A program made the position numbers and the translations under genes. 28,037 nt of DNA from JAMCRM01 sp041685075 (GTDB lineage: Bacteria > Acidobacteriota > Terriglobia > Bryobacterales > Bryobacteraceae). The stretch spans positions 1-28,037 of the forward strand of contig JAWLGN010000035.1 of assembly GCA_041685075.1 (NCBI GenBank), in the 5' to 3' direction. Shown in pieces: positions 1 to 8,009 of the stretch. Each line of letters begins with the position of its first letter. The stretch's first letter is position 1. The notes under the pieces were generated by a model. The model was not told where the DNA came from and did no database searches. It saw only the letters and a list, made by a program, of their open reading frames with translations.

Positions 1-1
1 C

Positions 2-460
2 TTCTCCCTGCAACATCTGAAGCTGGGCAGGCGGGACAGGCGGACCCTTGTGCTGGTCAGCGACGGGGGCGACAACAGCAGCATTCATGGAGACGACGAT
101 GTGAGGCGAAGAATCCTGGAGTCGCGCGCGACCGTATATGCGATCGGAATACACGACGAAGCGGATCCGGAGAGGAACCCCGCGCTGCTGCGGCAACTCG
201 CCCGGGTGAGTGGCGGCCAGTCGTTCTTGGGGGTTCAGCTCTCCGCCCTCACCGGGATTTGCCACCAAATCGCGACGGACATTCGAACCCGGTATACGAT
301 CGGCTATGTGCCGGTCCGGTCCGGCGACCACCGCCCGTTGCGGAGAATCAAAGTGACCGCGTCCGCGTCCGGCGGGCACAACCTGGCGGTTCGGACGCGC
401 ACGAGCTACGTTCTTCCGCCCAATCGGGATGACGGGCCGGGCCGAAAGCGGGGCTTATGA
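2..460 (+). CDS. VWA-domain protein, acidobacterial type (C-terminal part)
   Basis: The reading frame is open from the window edge, so the 5' end of the gene lies outside. The visible 152 residues include a VLVSDGGDNSS stretch, which is the strand and turn of a von Willebrand A fold as found in the VWFA-related proteins abundant in Acidobacteria. Further on, an RYTIGYVP segment followed by RRIKVTA is the typical C-terminal beta region of that family. The metal-site DxSxS motif that should lie upstream is not in the window. Such proteins are usually exported, but the signal peptide cannot be seen here. The stop codon overlaps the start of the sortase gene (ATGA at 457-460), so the two are translationally coupled. 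The sortase may act on this or another surface protein, but no sorting motif is visible in this C-terminus, which ends in a basic RKRGL tail. Confidence 0.8.
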   Translation, partial: FSLQHLKLGRRDRRTLVLVSDGGDNSSIHGDDDVRRRILESRATVYAIGIHDEADPERNPALLRQLARVSGGQSFLGVQLSALTGICHQIATDIRTRYTIGYVPVRSGDHRPLRRIKVTASASGGHNLAVRTRTSYVLPPNRDDGPGRKRGL

Positions 461-1116
461 AACTGACCGTAATCCGATACTGCTTTTTGGCTCTCGCGGT
501 CGCCTGCCTCGGGATCTACGGCTATGCGTATGTTGAGCGGGCGCTGTACCAGGCCCATGAGAGCCGGGAGTTCGACCGGATGCCGGAGCGCGGCGCCGGC
601 GCCTTCGCCGCCCCCGAGGACATCGTCGCACCAGTTCCCCCCGCCGGGCGTCCGGCCCGGAAATCCGCGTCATCGTCGAGCCTTAAGGATCCAACTGCCC
701 TCATTGGGCGGCTCTCGGTTCCAAGACTGAATCTGTCCGCAATGGTGCGTGAAGGCATCGACCGCCACACCCTCCAGGTGGCCGTAGGCCACATTCCAGC
801 GACGGCGCTGCCCGGGCAAGCCGGAAACGTCGGTTTGGCGGGTCATCGCGATACGTTCTTTCGCGGGCTAAAGGACGTGAGAACCGAGGACGAGATTCAG
901 TTCTCAACGTTGAGCGGCGATTTCGGGTACGTAGTCGAGTCGCTCATCGTCGTCGAGCCGGACAATGTCGGGGTACTCGCTCCCTCGTCCGAGAACGTGC
1001 TGACGCTGGTGACCTGTTATCCCTTTTCCTTTATCGGAGCCGCGCCCAAACGATTCGTCGTAAGGGCCCGGCAGGTGTCTTCGCCGACACCGCAACCAGG
1101 GGACGCTGTGAGGTAA
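457..1116 (+). CDS. Class D sortase
   Basis: A 219-residue cysteine transpeptidase with an N-terminal membrane anchor (about residues 7-26) followed by a Pro/Ala-rich linker. The sortase fold begins near residue 84 (IGRLSVPRLNL). The catalytic triad is visible: His130 in AGHRDTFF, Cys187 in LVTCYPF and Arg199 in KRFVVRA, at normal family spacing. Class D sortases cleave a C-terminal sorting motif and transfer the protein to an acceptor; in Gram-negative-type bacteria the acceptor is generally unknown. The ATG lies inside the upstream stop region (ATGA), and the next gene starts 5 bp after the stop, so it sits in an operon between a VWA protein and a sensor kinase. No LPxTG-type substrate was recognised in the window. 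Confidence 0.88.
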   Translation: MKLTVIRYCFLALAVACLGIYGYAYVERALYQAHESREFDRMPERGAGAFAAPEDIVAPVPPAGRPARKSASSSSLKDPTALIGRLSVPRLNLSAMVREGIDRHTLQVAVGHIPATALPGQAGNVGLAGHRDTFFRGLKDVRTEDEIQFSTLSGDFGYVVESLIVVEPDNVGVLAPSSENVLTLVTCYPFSFIGAAPKRFVVRARQVSSPTPQPGDAVR

Positions 1117-1121
1117 CGCGT

Positions 1122-2873
1122 ATGAGCACGCCGGCCCGGCCCAAGGCCGCACCCCAAGTCGATATCGAGCAACTCCGGGCCCGCCTTGCCACCCTCGCGG
1201 GGGAGGTCGCGCAACTCAAGGCGAGGCTGGCGCCGTCCATAGACGCCGAGAGCCTGCTCGAAGACCGCATTCTGGTCCCGGCGGTCGACACGACCGAGCG
1301 CAAAAAGCAGGAGAACCGGCTACGAAGCAGTGAGGCGCATCTAGCGCGAGCGCAAAGGATGGCGAGTCTCGGTTGCTGGGAACAAGACGTGGAAAGTGGA
1401 GATCTCCAGCTATCGGAAGGCGCGTGCCGGATTCTGGGTATGCAGCCCGAGCAGTCGCGCACCACGATGGAGTCAATGTTGTCTCTCGTCCATCCGGAGG
1501 ACCGGGTGTCAGTTCGGGAGACGATTCAAGACGCACCCGCTCGGGGAGGATGCTCGCAGATCGACCATCGAATCGTCCTCCCGGACGGAACGGAGCGCGT
1601 TCTGCGGCAATACACGGAGCCGTTCGACCATGAGGCCTCTCCAAGCGTCCTCTTGGGCACCGTCCAGGATGTCACCGAATACAAGCACCTCGAAGAAAAG
1701 TTCCGGCGCGCACAGAGGCTGGAAGCGGTCGCCCGGTTGGCCGGCGGTGTCGCCCACGACTTCAACAACCTTGTCACGGTGATCTTAGGCTACGCCCAGA
1801 TGATCCTGTCCGACCTGAAACCCGAAGATCCTTTGTGGGACCGGGCGCAGCAAATTATCCATGCGGGAAATAGCGCGGCGGCTCTGACGCGCCAGCTCTT
1901 GACGTTCAGCCGAAAGCAGGTCATGCGCCCTCGCGTGATCAATCTGGACAGCCTGCTGACGGATCTCGAAAAGATGCTCCAACGGCTGATTCGCGAGGAC
2001 ATCGAAGTCAAGCGGCGCCTGACACCCGGACTCTGGAGCGCGAAGGCCGACCCCGACCTGGTCGAGCAGGTCGTCATGAACCTCGTCGTGAATGCCCGTG
2101 ACGCCATGCCGAAAGGAGGTGTGCTGACGATCGGCACTTCGAACGTTGAGGTCGGCGAGCAGGAGGCCGAGGGAGTATCAGACCTGAAGCCGGGCAGGTA
2201 CGTTGCGCTGACGGTCGCCGACACGGGGACCGGCATGACAACGGAGACCAAACGGCGCCTGTTCGAGCCCTTTTTCACAACGAAACCCTCGGGGGAGGGT
2301 ACCGGCCTCGGCCTGAGCACGATCTTCGGCATCGTGAAACAGCACGGCGGCGAGGTTCTCTTCCATAGCGATCTCGGACTCGGCTCAACGTTCAACGTTT
2401 ATTGGCCCGCCGCCGATCACCCCGGCGAACCAGCGGCCAGCCCCGTGGATCTCCGGATTCCCTGTCACAGAAATGAGACAATCCTGCTGGTCGAGGATGA
2501 TGAGGAGATGCGGAAACTCGTTCGCCAGATGTTGTTGCTGCAAGGGTACAAGGTCCTGGCAACAAGGCAGAGCGCCGACGCTGTCGGCGTGGCCGGCAAG
2601 CATGACGGTCAGATCGATCTGCTGCTCACGGATGTTGTTATGCCACAGATGAGCGGCCAGGATCTCGCGAAACAAATCGCGGCGCTTCGGCCGGACATCA
2701 AAGTAGTCTTCATGTCCGGCGACCCGGGAGGCATTACTTCGGAGCACGGCATGTTCGATCCGGGCGCATTCTTTCTGCAGAGGCCCTTTGGAATGCACAC
2801 GCTTGAGCAGATCCTTCGCCGGGTCTTAGGTCCCGCGAGACCGGAAGCCGCACGGCCGGAGCCCAGGGATTGA
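1122..2873 (+). CDS. PAS hybrid sensor histidine kinase with C-terminal receiver
   Basis: 583 residues, apparently cytoplasmic with no membrane segment. In order: an N-terminal helix (about 13-40), a PAS domain (about 70-185), a dimerisation/phosphoacceptor domain with the H-box AGGVAHDFNN (His212), a HATPase domain (N-box NLVVNARDAM, G-boxes DTGTGM and GEGTGLGLS, about 320-430), and a receiver domain (about 452-570) with acidic residues 458-460 and phosphoacceptor Asp504 in LLTDVVMP. The conserved receiver lysine is replaced by arginine (Arg554, QRPF where KPF is expected). The HDFNN-type kinase plus receiver strongly resembles the C-terminal third of the CheB-CheR fusion at 11904-15710. The gene starts 5 bp after the sortase. 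The signal sensed by the PAS domain is unknown. Confidence 0.9.
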   Translation: MSTPARPKAAPQVDIEQLRARLATLAGEVAQLKARLAPSIDAESLLEDRILVPAVDTTERKKQENRLRSSEAHLARAQRMASLGCWEQDVESGDLQLSEGACRILGMQPEQSRTTMESMLSLVHPEDRVSVRETIQDAPARGGCSQIDHRIVLPDGTERVLRQYTEPFDHEASPSVLLGTVQDVTEYKHLEEKFRRAQRLEAVARLAGGVAHDFNNLVTVILGYAQMILSDLKPEDPLWDRAQQIIHAGNSAAALTRQLLTFSRKQVMRPRVINLDSLLTDLEKMLQRLIREDIEVKRRLTPGLWSAKADPDLVEQVVMNLVVNARDAMPKGGVLTIGTSNVEVGEQEAEGVSDLKPGRYVALTVADTGTGMTTETKRRLFEPFFTTKPSGEGTGLGLSTIFGIVKQHGGEVLFHSDLGLGSTFNVYWPAADHPGEPAASPVDLRIPCHRNETILLVEDDEEMRKLVRQMLLLQGYKVLATRQSADAVGVAGKHDGQIDLLLTDVVMPQMSGQDLAKQIAALRPDIKVVFMSGDPGGITSEHGMFDPGAFFLQRPFGMHTLEQILRRVLGPARPEAARPEPRD

Positions 2874-2952
2874 GAGATAATAGCTTTTGGAGCCTCCAGA
2901 CGGCGCCACGATCCGAACCGGTAGATGACGAGCGGCCGGCGGTGGTGAACCC

Positions 2953-3402
2953 GTGGGAGGCAATTTGAAACGCGCTTCGGACGTGCCCGTATCCCGGATT
3001 CTGGTCGTTGAAGACAATGGCTCCGACGTCTTTCTTCTGGAGCGGGCGCTAAAGAAGCAAGATCTCCGATTTGAACTGATTCACCTGCCCGACGGTGGTG
3101 AGGCCCTGGCATTCATCCGCCGGCAGGGGACCTATGCCGAGGCGGCTATTCCGAACTTAGTCCTGGTGGACTTAAACCTCTCGAAATACAACGGCGAAGA
3201 CATCTTGCTCGAGATTCGGGCGGCGAAACACCTCGTTGGTGTCCCCGTTTGCGCGTGGAGTTCTTCTCATTCCCGGCGAGACCAGTCCCTGCTGAACAAC
3301 CTTGGAGTCTGCCGATTCATCACCAAGCCTTCCGGCCTGGATCAGTTCATGGAGATCGGCAAAATCATCAAGGATCTGCTCGCAGATCCCAGCGCGGGCT
3401 GA
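2953..3402 (+). CDS. Rcp1-type single-domain response regulator
   Basis: 149 residues forming one receiver domain. An acidic patch (VVEDNGSD) lies at about residues 16-23, the phosphoacceptor is Asp73 in LVLVDLNL, and the conserved lysine is Lys125 in ITKPSG. The longer loop after the phosphoacceptor (DLNLSKYNGEDIL) is typical of the Rcp1 subfamily, which usually works as a phosphate shuttle or partner of phytochrome-like and other kinases; there is no output domain. The start is uncertain. GTG at 2953 is taken, but TTG at 2965 has GGGAGG at 2955-2960 just before it. It lies between the hybrid kinase and the first CheB-CheR kinase, so it may carry phosphate between them; that is inferred from position only. 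Confidence 0.88.
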   Translation: MGGNLKRASDVPVSRILVVEDNGSDVFLLERALKKQDLRFELIHLPDGGEALAFIRRQGTYAEAAIPNLVLVDLNLSKYNGEDILLEIRAAKHLVGVPVCAWSSSHSRRDQSLLNNLGVCRFITKPSGLDQFMEIGKIIKDLLADPSAG

Positions 3403-3435
3403 CAGTTCTGTCAGCCGGCTGGCCGGGAGCAAGAA

Positions 3436-3451
3436 TGGCACGGCGCGTGCA
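3436..3451 (+). promoter_or_regulatory. Putative sigma-54 promoter (-24/-12) for the first CheB-CheR kinase
   Basis: TGGCACGGCGCGTGCA matches the sigma-54 consensus TGGCACG-N4-TTGC closely, with GG (3437-3438) and GC (3449-3450) exactly 10 bases apart. Initiation about 12 bases after the GC would give a leader of roughly 50 nt before the ATG at 3514. No enhancer-binding activator gene was recognised in the window. A chance match is possible in GC-rich DNA, but this is the best match of the set. Confidence 0.55.
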
Positions 3452-3513
3452 TTGTTGGGTGGCGCTCCAGTGATGAAGCCCGATTGTCCCGGCGAGAAAG
3501 GTAGTGGTGGCGT

Positions 3514-6500
3514 ATGGCAAAGAAAACCGGAAAGCGCCGGCCGGGCGGAGTCGCGCGTCCTCCGCGTGCGCCCGACTCGCCCCGGTCAAAGCGGCCGGTT
3601 CGCGCGGTGGCTATCGCGCGGCCGGCCGCCGAGGAACACGCCAAAGGCAGTTCTCCCCCGATTGTCGGCATAGGCGCCTCCGCCGGCGGACTGGAGGCAT
3701 TCACGGAACTGCTCAGCCATCTGCCGGACGACACTGGCATGGCATTCGTGCTGATTCAGCACCTCGACCCGAGCCACGAGAGCCATCTGACGGAGTTGCT
3801 TTCCAAGGCGAGTAGAATGCCTGTCTCCGAGGTGAAGGGCGAGACTCGCGCCGAGGCCAATCACGTTTACGTGATTCCGCCGCGATGCAATCTGGGCATA
3901 TCCGATGGCGTCCTTCATACCCCGCCCCGGCCAGGCACAGGCCGCAACATGCCTGTCGATTCTTTCTTCCGCGCCCTGGCAGCGGACCGGGGCGGCAGAG
4001 CGGCCGGCGTGGTTCTGTCGGGAACCGCTTCGGATGGGACGCTTGGCCTCAGGGCGATCAAGGCCGCGGGCGGTATCACCTTCGCCCAGGAAAAGGGAAC
4101 CGCGAAGTTCGACGGCATGCCGGCGAGCGCCATCGCAGCCGGCGTAGTGGATTTTGTGCTGCCGCCGGCCGGAATCGCGCGTCAACTGGCGGCCATCGCG
4201 CGCGATCTTCGTGTCCCGAGCGAGGTTCGGAAGGCGCCCGAGCCGCCGGAGGAAGCGGAGCTGAACAAGATATTCCGGCTATTGCGCGGCGCCACCGGAG
4301 TGGATTTTACGCACTACAAGCACAGCACGCTGAAGCGGCGCATCAAGCGGCGCATGGCCATCCGCGGATTCGAAACGCTGGAGGACTACACCCGGGAGCT
4401 GGAGCGCAACCGCGACGAAGCAAAAGCGTTGTGCGAGAACTGTTTTATCACCGTCACTCAATTCTTTCGCGAACCGGCGGTCTTCGAGGCACTGAAAAGA
4501 AGGGTATTCCCCGCTCTGACCGAGAACAGAGGGCCGGAGGATCCCATTCGGATCTGGGTGCCTGGATGCGCCACGGGCGAGGAAGCTTATTCGATCGCCA
4601 TCTGCCTGATGGAATTCCTGGACGAGGCTGGAAAGAGCCTTCCGTTCGAAATTTTCGGCACCGATATCAGCGAAACGGCGATCGAAAAGGCCCGCGCCGG
4701 CATATACACGGCCGCCGCGTTGGCGCATGTCTCGCCGCAGCGGCTGGCGCGGTTCTTCACCCCGTCGGAGCGCGGCTACCAGATCGCGAAAATCGTCCGT
4801 GACGTATGCGTGTTTGCCAGGCACAACCTGGCGCAGGACCCGCCCTTCTCCAGGCTGGACCTCATCAGCTGCTGCAACGTGCTGATCTATCTTGGAGTTG
4901 TCTTACAGCGAAAGGTGTTGTCGATCCTGCATTACGCCCTCAAGCCAACGGGTTTCCTGGTGCTCGGTCCTTCGGAGAGCATCGGCACGCTGTCCGACTC
5001 ATTTCATCAGGTGGAGCATACTCACAAGATCTATTGCATGCGGCCGGTCGCGAGTGCGCCGGCGCCACCCCCGGGCCTTGGCCGCCGCGCCGAAGGCCGG
5101 GTGGATCTCCGGGAGAGAACTGCCGAGGGCCGAACCGGGCCCGACGTGCAGCGGGAAGCCGACCGGCTGGTGCTGGCGGAATACGGCCCCCCCGGCGTCA
5201 TCATCGACGACCATATGAATATCGTTCAGGTACGGGGCCACACAGCTCCGTACCTCGAGCTTTCGCCGGGCGAGCCGACCCATAACCTCCTGAAACTGGC
5301 GCGCGAGGGCTTGATTGCGGGCCTGGGCAAAGCGATCCGGGCCGCCCGGCGAACGAACGCCATAGCCCGGAAAGACGGCTTTCGGATTGAAGACGGCGGC
5401 CGGTTGAAAGAGATCGCCATCAAGGTGATCCCGTTCACGGAAGGGACCTCTTCCAAAGAACGCCATTTCCTGGTCCTGTTCGAGGAAGTTGAGCGGAGCG
5501 GCGCCCCGCCGGCGCTGCAAAAGCCCCCGGCGCCCGACGGCCGGGAAAGCGCCCGGCTGCGGCACGAGCTTGCCGCAACTAAAGAGTATCTGCAATCGAT
5601 CGTCGATGACAACGTAAGCGCGCTGGAAGAGCTGCGAGCGGTGAACGAAGAGGCGCAGGCGAGCAACGAGGAGTTGGAGACCGCGCAGGAAGAGCTGGAG
5701 TCGGCCAATGAAGAGCTGAACACGCTCAACGAAAACCTGAAGATCAGCAACACGGAATTGAGCCAGGTCAACCGGGACCTCACCAATCTTCTCGAGAGCA
5801 TCAGCATACCTCTGGTGATGGTTGGGCGGGACCTGCGCATTCGCCGTTTCACCCGCGCCATGGAGCCTATGTTGAATCTGATCGCCTCCGATGTCGGCCG
5901 GGCGATCACCGATCTTCAGCCTCAAATGGAACTGCCCGACCTGCGGCGGCTGCTGTTGGATGCGATGGAGGGCGGCAGCCGCAAACCGCGCGACATCCGC
6001 GACCCGCAAGGCCACTGGTATTCACTGCGCATTCTCCCGTCGGTGGGAGCGGACGGCAGAATCGACGGCGCCGTGCTGATGTTGATCGACATCGATGCCG
6101 CAAAGCGCGGTCTTGCCTTCGCGGAAGCGATTGTTGAAACGGTGCGCGAGCCCCTGGTGATTCTAAACCAGAACCTGCGAGTTCTGAAAGCCAACAAGGC
6201 CTTCTACGAAACGTTCCAGACCGTTCGGGAGGAGACGGAAAGTCGCTTTATCTACGACCTGGGGAACCGCCAGTGGAATATCCCTAAACTGCGCGAGCTG
6301 CTGGAGAGTATTCTGCCCGCTCACTCCACGTTCCGGGACTTCGAGGTGACGCACGAATTCGAACGTACCGGACGGAAAGTGATGGTGCTCAACGCGAGCG
6401 AGATTTTCGATCCGAATGCGCAGGCGCGGACAATTCTCCTGGCGATTGAAGACGCAACAGACCGCAAGCAGGCTGAGGAAGCGCTCCGGACAACCAATGC

Positions 6501-7212
6501 CGAACTGCGGAATTTCGCCTACGCGCTCACGCACGACTTGCAGGAGCCTCTGCGGATGGTAGTGAACTTTACCGAACTCCTGGGACGGGAGTATTCGGGG
6601 AGGCTGGGCGGAGAAGCAGACAAGTTCATTTCCTATGCCGTGGAGGGCGCCTTGAGGATTGAGGCCCTGCTGAAGGCCCTGCTTGCCTATTGGGAGGTTA
6701 CCGGGGAGGAACACGGCAGCGTTGCCCTGGATAGCGACGCTGTTTTCGCAAAGGCACTGTTGAATCTGCAGGCGGCCATCGCGGAGAGCGGCGCCATCGT
6801 GACCTCCGATCCGTTGCCAACCGTGGTAGCCGAAGAGGCCATGCTGCTGCAAGTGTTCCAGAACCTCATCTCCAATTCGATCAAATACAGAGGCGAGGAA
6901 CCGCCGAGAATTCACGTCTCCGCGGAGACAAACGCGGAGGGCTGGGTGTTTGCGGTGCGGGACAACGGAACCGGTATCGACGCGCAAGACAGCGACCGGG
7001 TGTTCGGCATGTTCAAACGCCTGCATGGAAGCGAAATTCCCGGCAGCGGCATCGGCCTCGCGCTTTGCAGGAAGATTGTCGAGCGCGGGGGTGGACGAAT
7101 CTGGGTGGAATCGGAACCAGGACGGGGCGCTACGTTCAAGTTCACAATTCCTCCTCCTCCGGCCGCCCAGCGCCCGGATTCCGGCGCGCGGATTAGAAAT
7201 GGGCAACTCTGA
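3514..7212 (+). CDS. CheB-CheR-PAS-histidine kinase fusion protein
   Basis: 1232 residues. A CheB methylesterase domain (about 48-232) has a readable triad: Ser56 in GIGASAGG, His83 in IQHLDPSH and Asp174 in GTASDGT. A CheR methyltransferase domain follows (about 245-520), with an SAM-binding VPGCATGEEAYSIA segment. Next come a PAS-like region (about 555-655), a heptad-rich coiled coil full of NEEL/EELE repeats (about 682-760), two PAS domains (about 760-985), a kinase dimerisation domain with His1007 in ALTHDLQEPLR, and a HATPase domain (about 1095-1218). The usual CheR motif CRN is CCN here. Known members of this class couple receptor-like methylation chemistry to a kinase. There is no N-terminal CheB receiver, and no chemoreceptor, CheA or flagellar gene is nearby, so the methylation substrate is unknown. 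A sigma-54-like site lies upstream. Confidence 0.92.
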   Translation: MAKKTGKRRPGGVARPPRAPDSPRSKRPVRAVAIARPAAEEHAKGSSPPIVGIGASAGGLEAFTELLSHLPDDTGMAFVLIQHLDPSHESHLTELLSKASRMPVSEVKGETRAEANHVYVIPPRCNLGISDGVLHTPPRPGTGRNMPVDSFFRALAADRGGRAAGVVLSGTASDGTLGLRAIKAAGGITFAQEKGTAKFDGMPASAIAAGVVDFVLPPAGIARQLAAIARDLRVPSEVRKAPEPPEEAELNKIFRLLRGATGVDFTHYKHSTLKRRIKRRMAIRGFETLEDYTRELERNRDEAKALCENCFITVTQFFREPAVFEALKRRVFPALTENRGPEDPIRIWVPGCATGEEAYSIAICLMEFLDEAGKSLPFEIFGTDISETAIEKARAGIYTAAALAHVSPQRLARFFTPSERGYQIAKIVRDVCVFARHNLAQDPPFSRLDLISCCNVLIYLGVVLQRKVLSILHYALKPTGFLVLGPSESIGTLSDSFHQVEHTHKIYCMRPVASAPAPPPGLGRRAEGRVDLRERTAEGRTGPDVQREADRLVLAEYGPPGVIIDDHMNIVQVRGHTAPYLELSPGEPTHNLLKLAREGLIAGLGKAIRAARRTNAIARKDGFRIEDGGRLKEIAIKVIPFTEGTSSKERHFLVLFEEVERSGAPPALQKPPAPDGRESARLRHELAATKEYLQSIVDDNVSALEELRAVNEEAQASNEELETAQEELESANEELNTLNENLKISNTELSQVNRDLTNLLESISIPLVMVGRDLRIRRFTRAMEPMLNLIASDVGRAITDLQPQMELPDLRRLLLDAMEGGSRKPRDIRDPQGHWYSLRILPSVGADGRIDGAVLMLIDIDAAKRGLAFAEAIVETVREPLVILNQNLRVLKANKAFYETFQTVREETESRFIYDLGNRQWNIPKLRELLESILPAHSTFRDFEVTHEFERTGRKVMVLNASEIFDPNAQARTILLAIEDATDRKQAEEALRTTNAELRNFAYALTHDLQEPLRMVVNFTELLGREYSGRLGGEADKFISYAVEGALRIEALLKALLAYWEVTGEEHGSVALDSDAVFAKALLNLQAAIAESGAIVTSDPLPTVVAEEAMLLQVFQNLISNSIKYRGEEPPRIHVSAETNAEGWVFAVRDNGTGIDAQDSDRVFGMFKRLHGSEIPGSGIGLALCRKIVERGGGRIWVESEPGRGATFKFTIPPPPAAQRPDSGARIRNGQL

Positions 7213-7975
7213 CCCAAACCGCATAGAGGAAATCGAGCGCCTGCGCGAGGCGCAGGCCGCGGAAGCGCGGAGGTGCATCGAGGTTCAGCGGCAGTTGGAC
7301 CGGGCGAGCGCAGAGTTTGAAGAGTTTGTCTCGCTGGCGGCTCACAACCTGCGCGAGCCTCTGCGGGATGTAGCCTCGTTCAGCCAACTGCTGGCCGAGA
7401 CCTATGCCGGCCGCCTCGATCCCGAGGCCCGCGTATTCCTCGACCGCATCCGGGAGGGGGCGGCCAGGGCGCAGGCGCTGCTCGCCGCCGTGGTGGACTA
7501 TTGGGCCACGGACGCGGGTGACGTGCAGCCTTCCGGGACGGAGATGGAGGCGGTCCTTAGCCAAACGCTCCTTTTCACGGGCAAGGAGATAGCAGAGCGG
7601 AGCGCAATCGTCACCCACGATCCTTTGCCGCGGGTGCGCGGCGACTTCGAAATATTGAGCAAGGTGCTGCACCATCTAATCAGGAATGCCATCGAATACT
7701 GCGTCGCGCCTTCTCCGCGGGTTCACATTTCATCCAGGCGGGAAGGTCTCGAATGGGTGTTTTCGGTGCACGACAATGGGCCTGGTATCGAGCCGGCATT
7801 CCAGGAACGCGTATTCGGGGCGTTCAAGCGCCTGCACGGGAAGGAACACCCCGGGAGCGGACTTGGACTCGCATTCTGCAGAAGGGCCATCGAACGGCAT
7901 GGCGGCCGCATGTCGGTGGAATCGGCGCCTGGGGCGGGATCGACATTCTATTTCACTCTGGCGGCCGCCGATTGA
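7199..7975 (+). CDS. Small sensorless histidine kinase, paralogue of the preceding kinase module
   Basis: 258 residues starting at the ATG at 7199, inside the last 14 bases of the fusion gene, so it is translationally coupled to it. A short N-terminal helix (about 8-40) precedes a dimerisation domain with the H-box SLAAHNLREPLR and a HATPase domain with N-box LIRNAIEY, G1 DNGPGIE and GSGLGLAFCRR. The whole protein aligns by eye with the C-terminal kinase of the 1232-residue fusion (for example EPLRMVVNFTELL against EPLRDVASFSQLL, and MFKRLHG against AFKRLHG). It has no PAS or membrane sensor. It could phosphorylate the Rcp1 protein or form heterodimers with the fusion kinase; both are inference. 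The pair probably arose by duplication. Confidence 0.88.
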   Translation: MGNSDPNRIEEIERLREAQAAEARRCIEVQRQLDRASAEFEEFVSLAAHNLREPLRDVASFSQLLAETYAGRLDPEARVFLDRIREGAARAQALLAAVVDYWATDAGDVQPSGTEMEAVLSQTLLFTGKEIAERSAIVTHDPLPRVRGDFEILSKVLHHLIRNAIEYCVAPSPRVHISSRREGLEWVFSVHDNGPGIEPAFQERVFGAFKRLHGKEHPGSGLGLAFCRRAIERHGGRMSVESAPGAGSTFYFTLAAAD

Positions 7976-7987
7976 CACCGTCCGGAA

Positions 7988-8004
7988 CCGGCGGCCCGAG
8001 CCGG
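7988..8004. terminator. Weak hairpin between convergent genes
   Basis: A 5-bp GC stem (CCGGC/GCCGG) with a 7-base loop lies in the 34-bp gap between the convergent kinase gene and the secreted-protein gene. There is no T-run on either strand, so a role as a shared terminator is only suggested by its position. Confidence 0.2.
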
Positions 8005-8009
8005 CCTCC

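Noticed and set aside
4999..6015. Long minus-strand open frame opposite the first CheB-CheR kinase
   Set aside because: It is an antisense shadow caused by GC-rich codon use; the plus strand has clear domains throughout.
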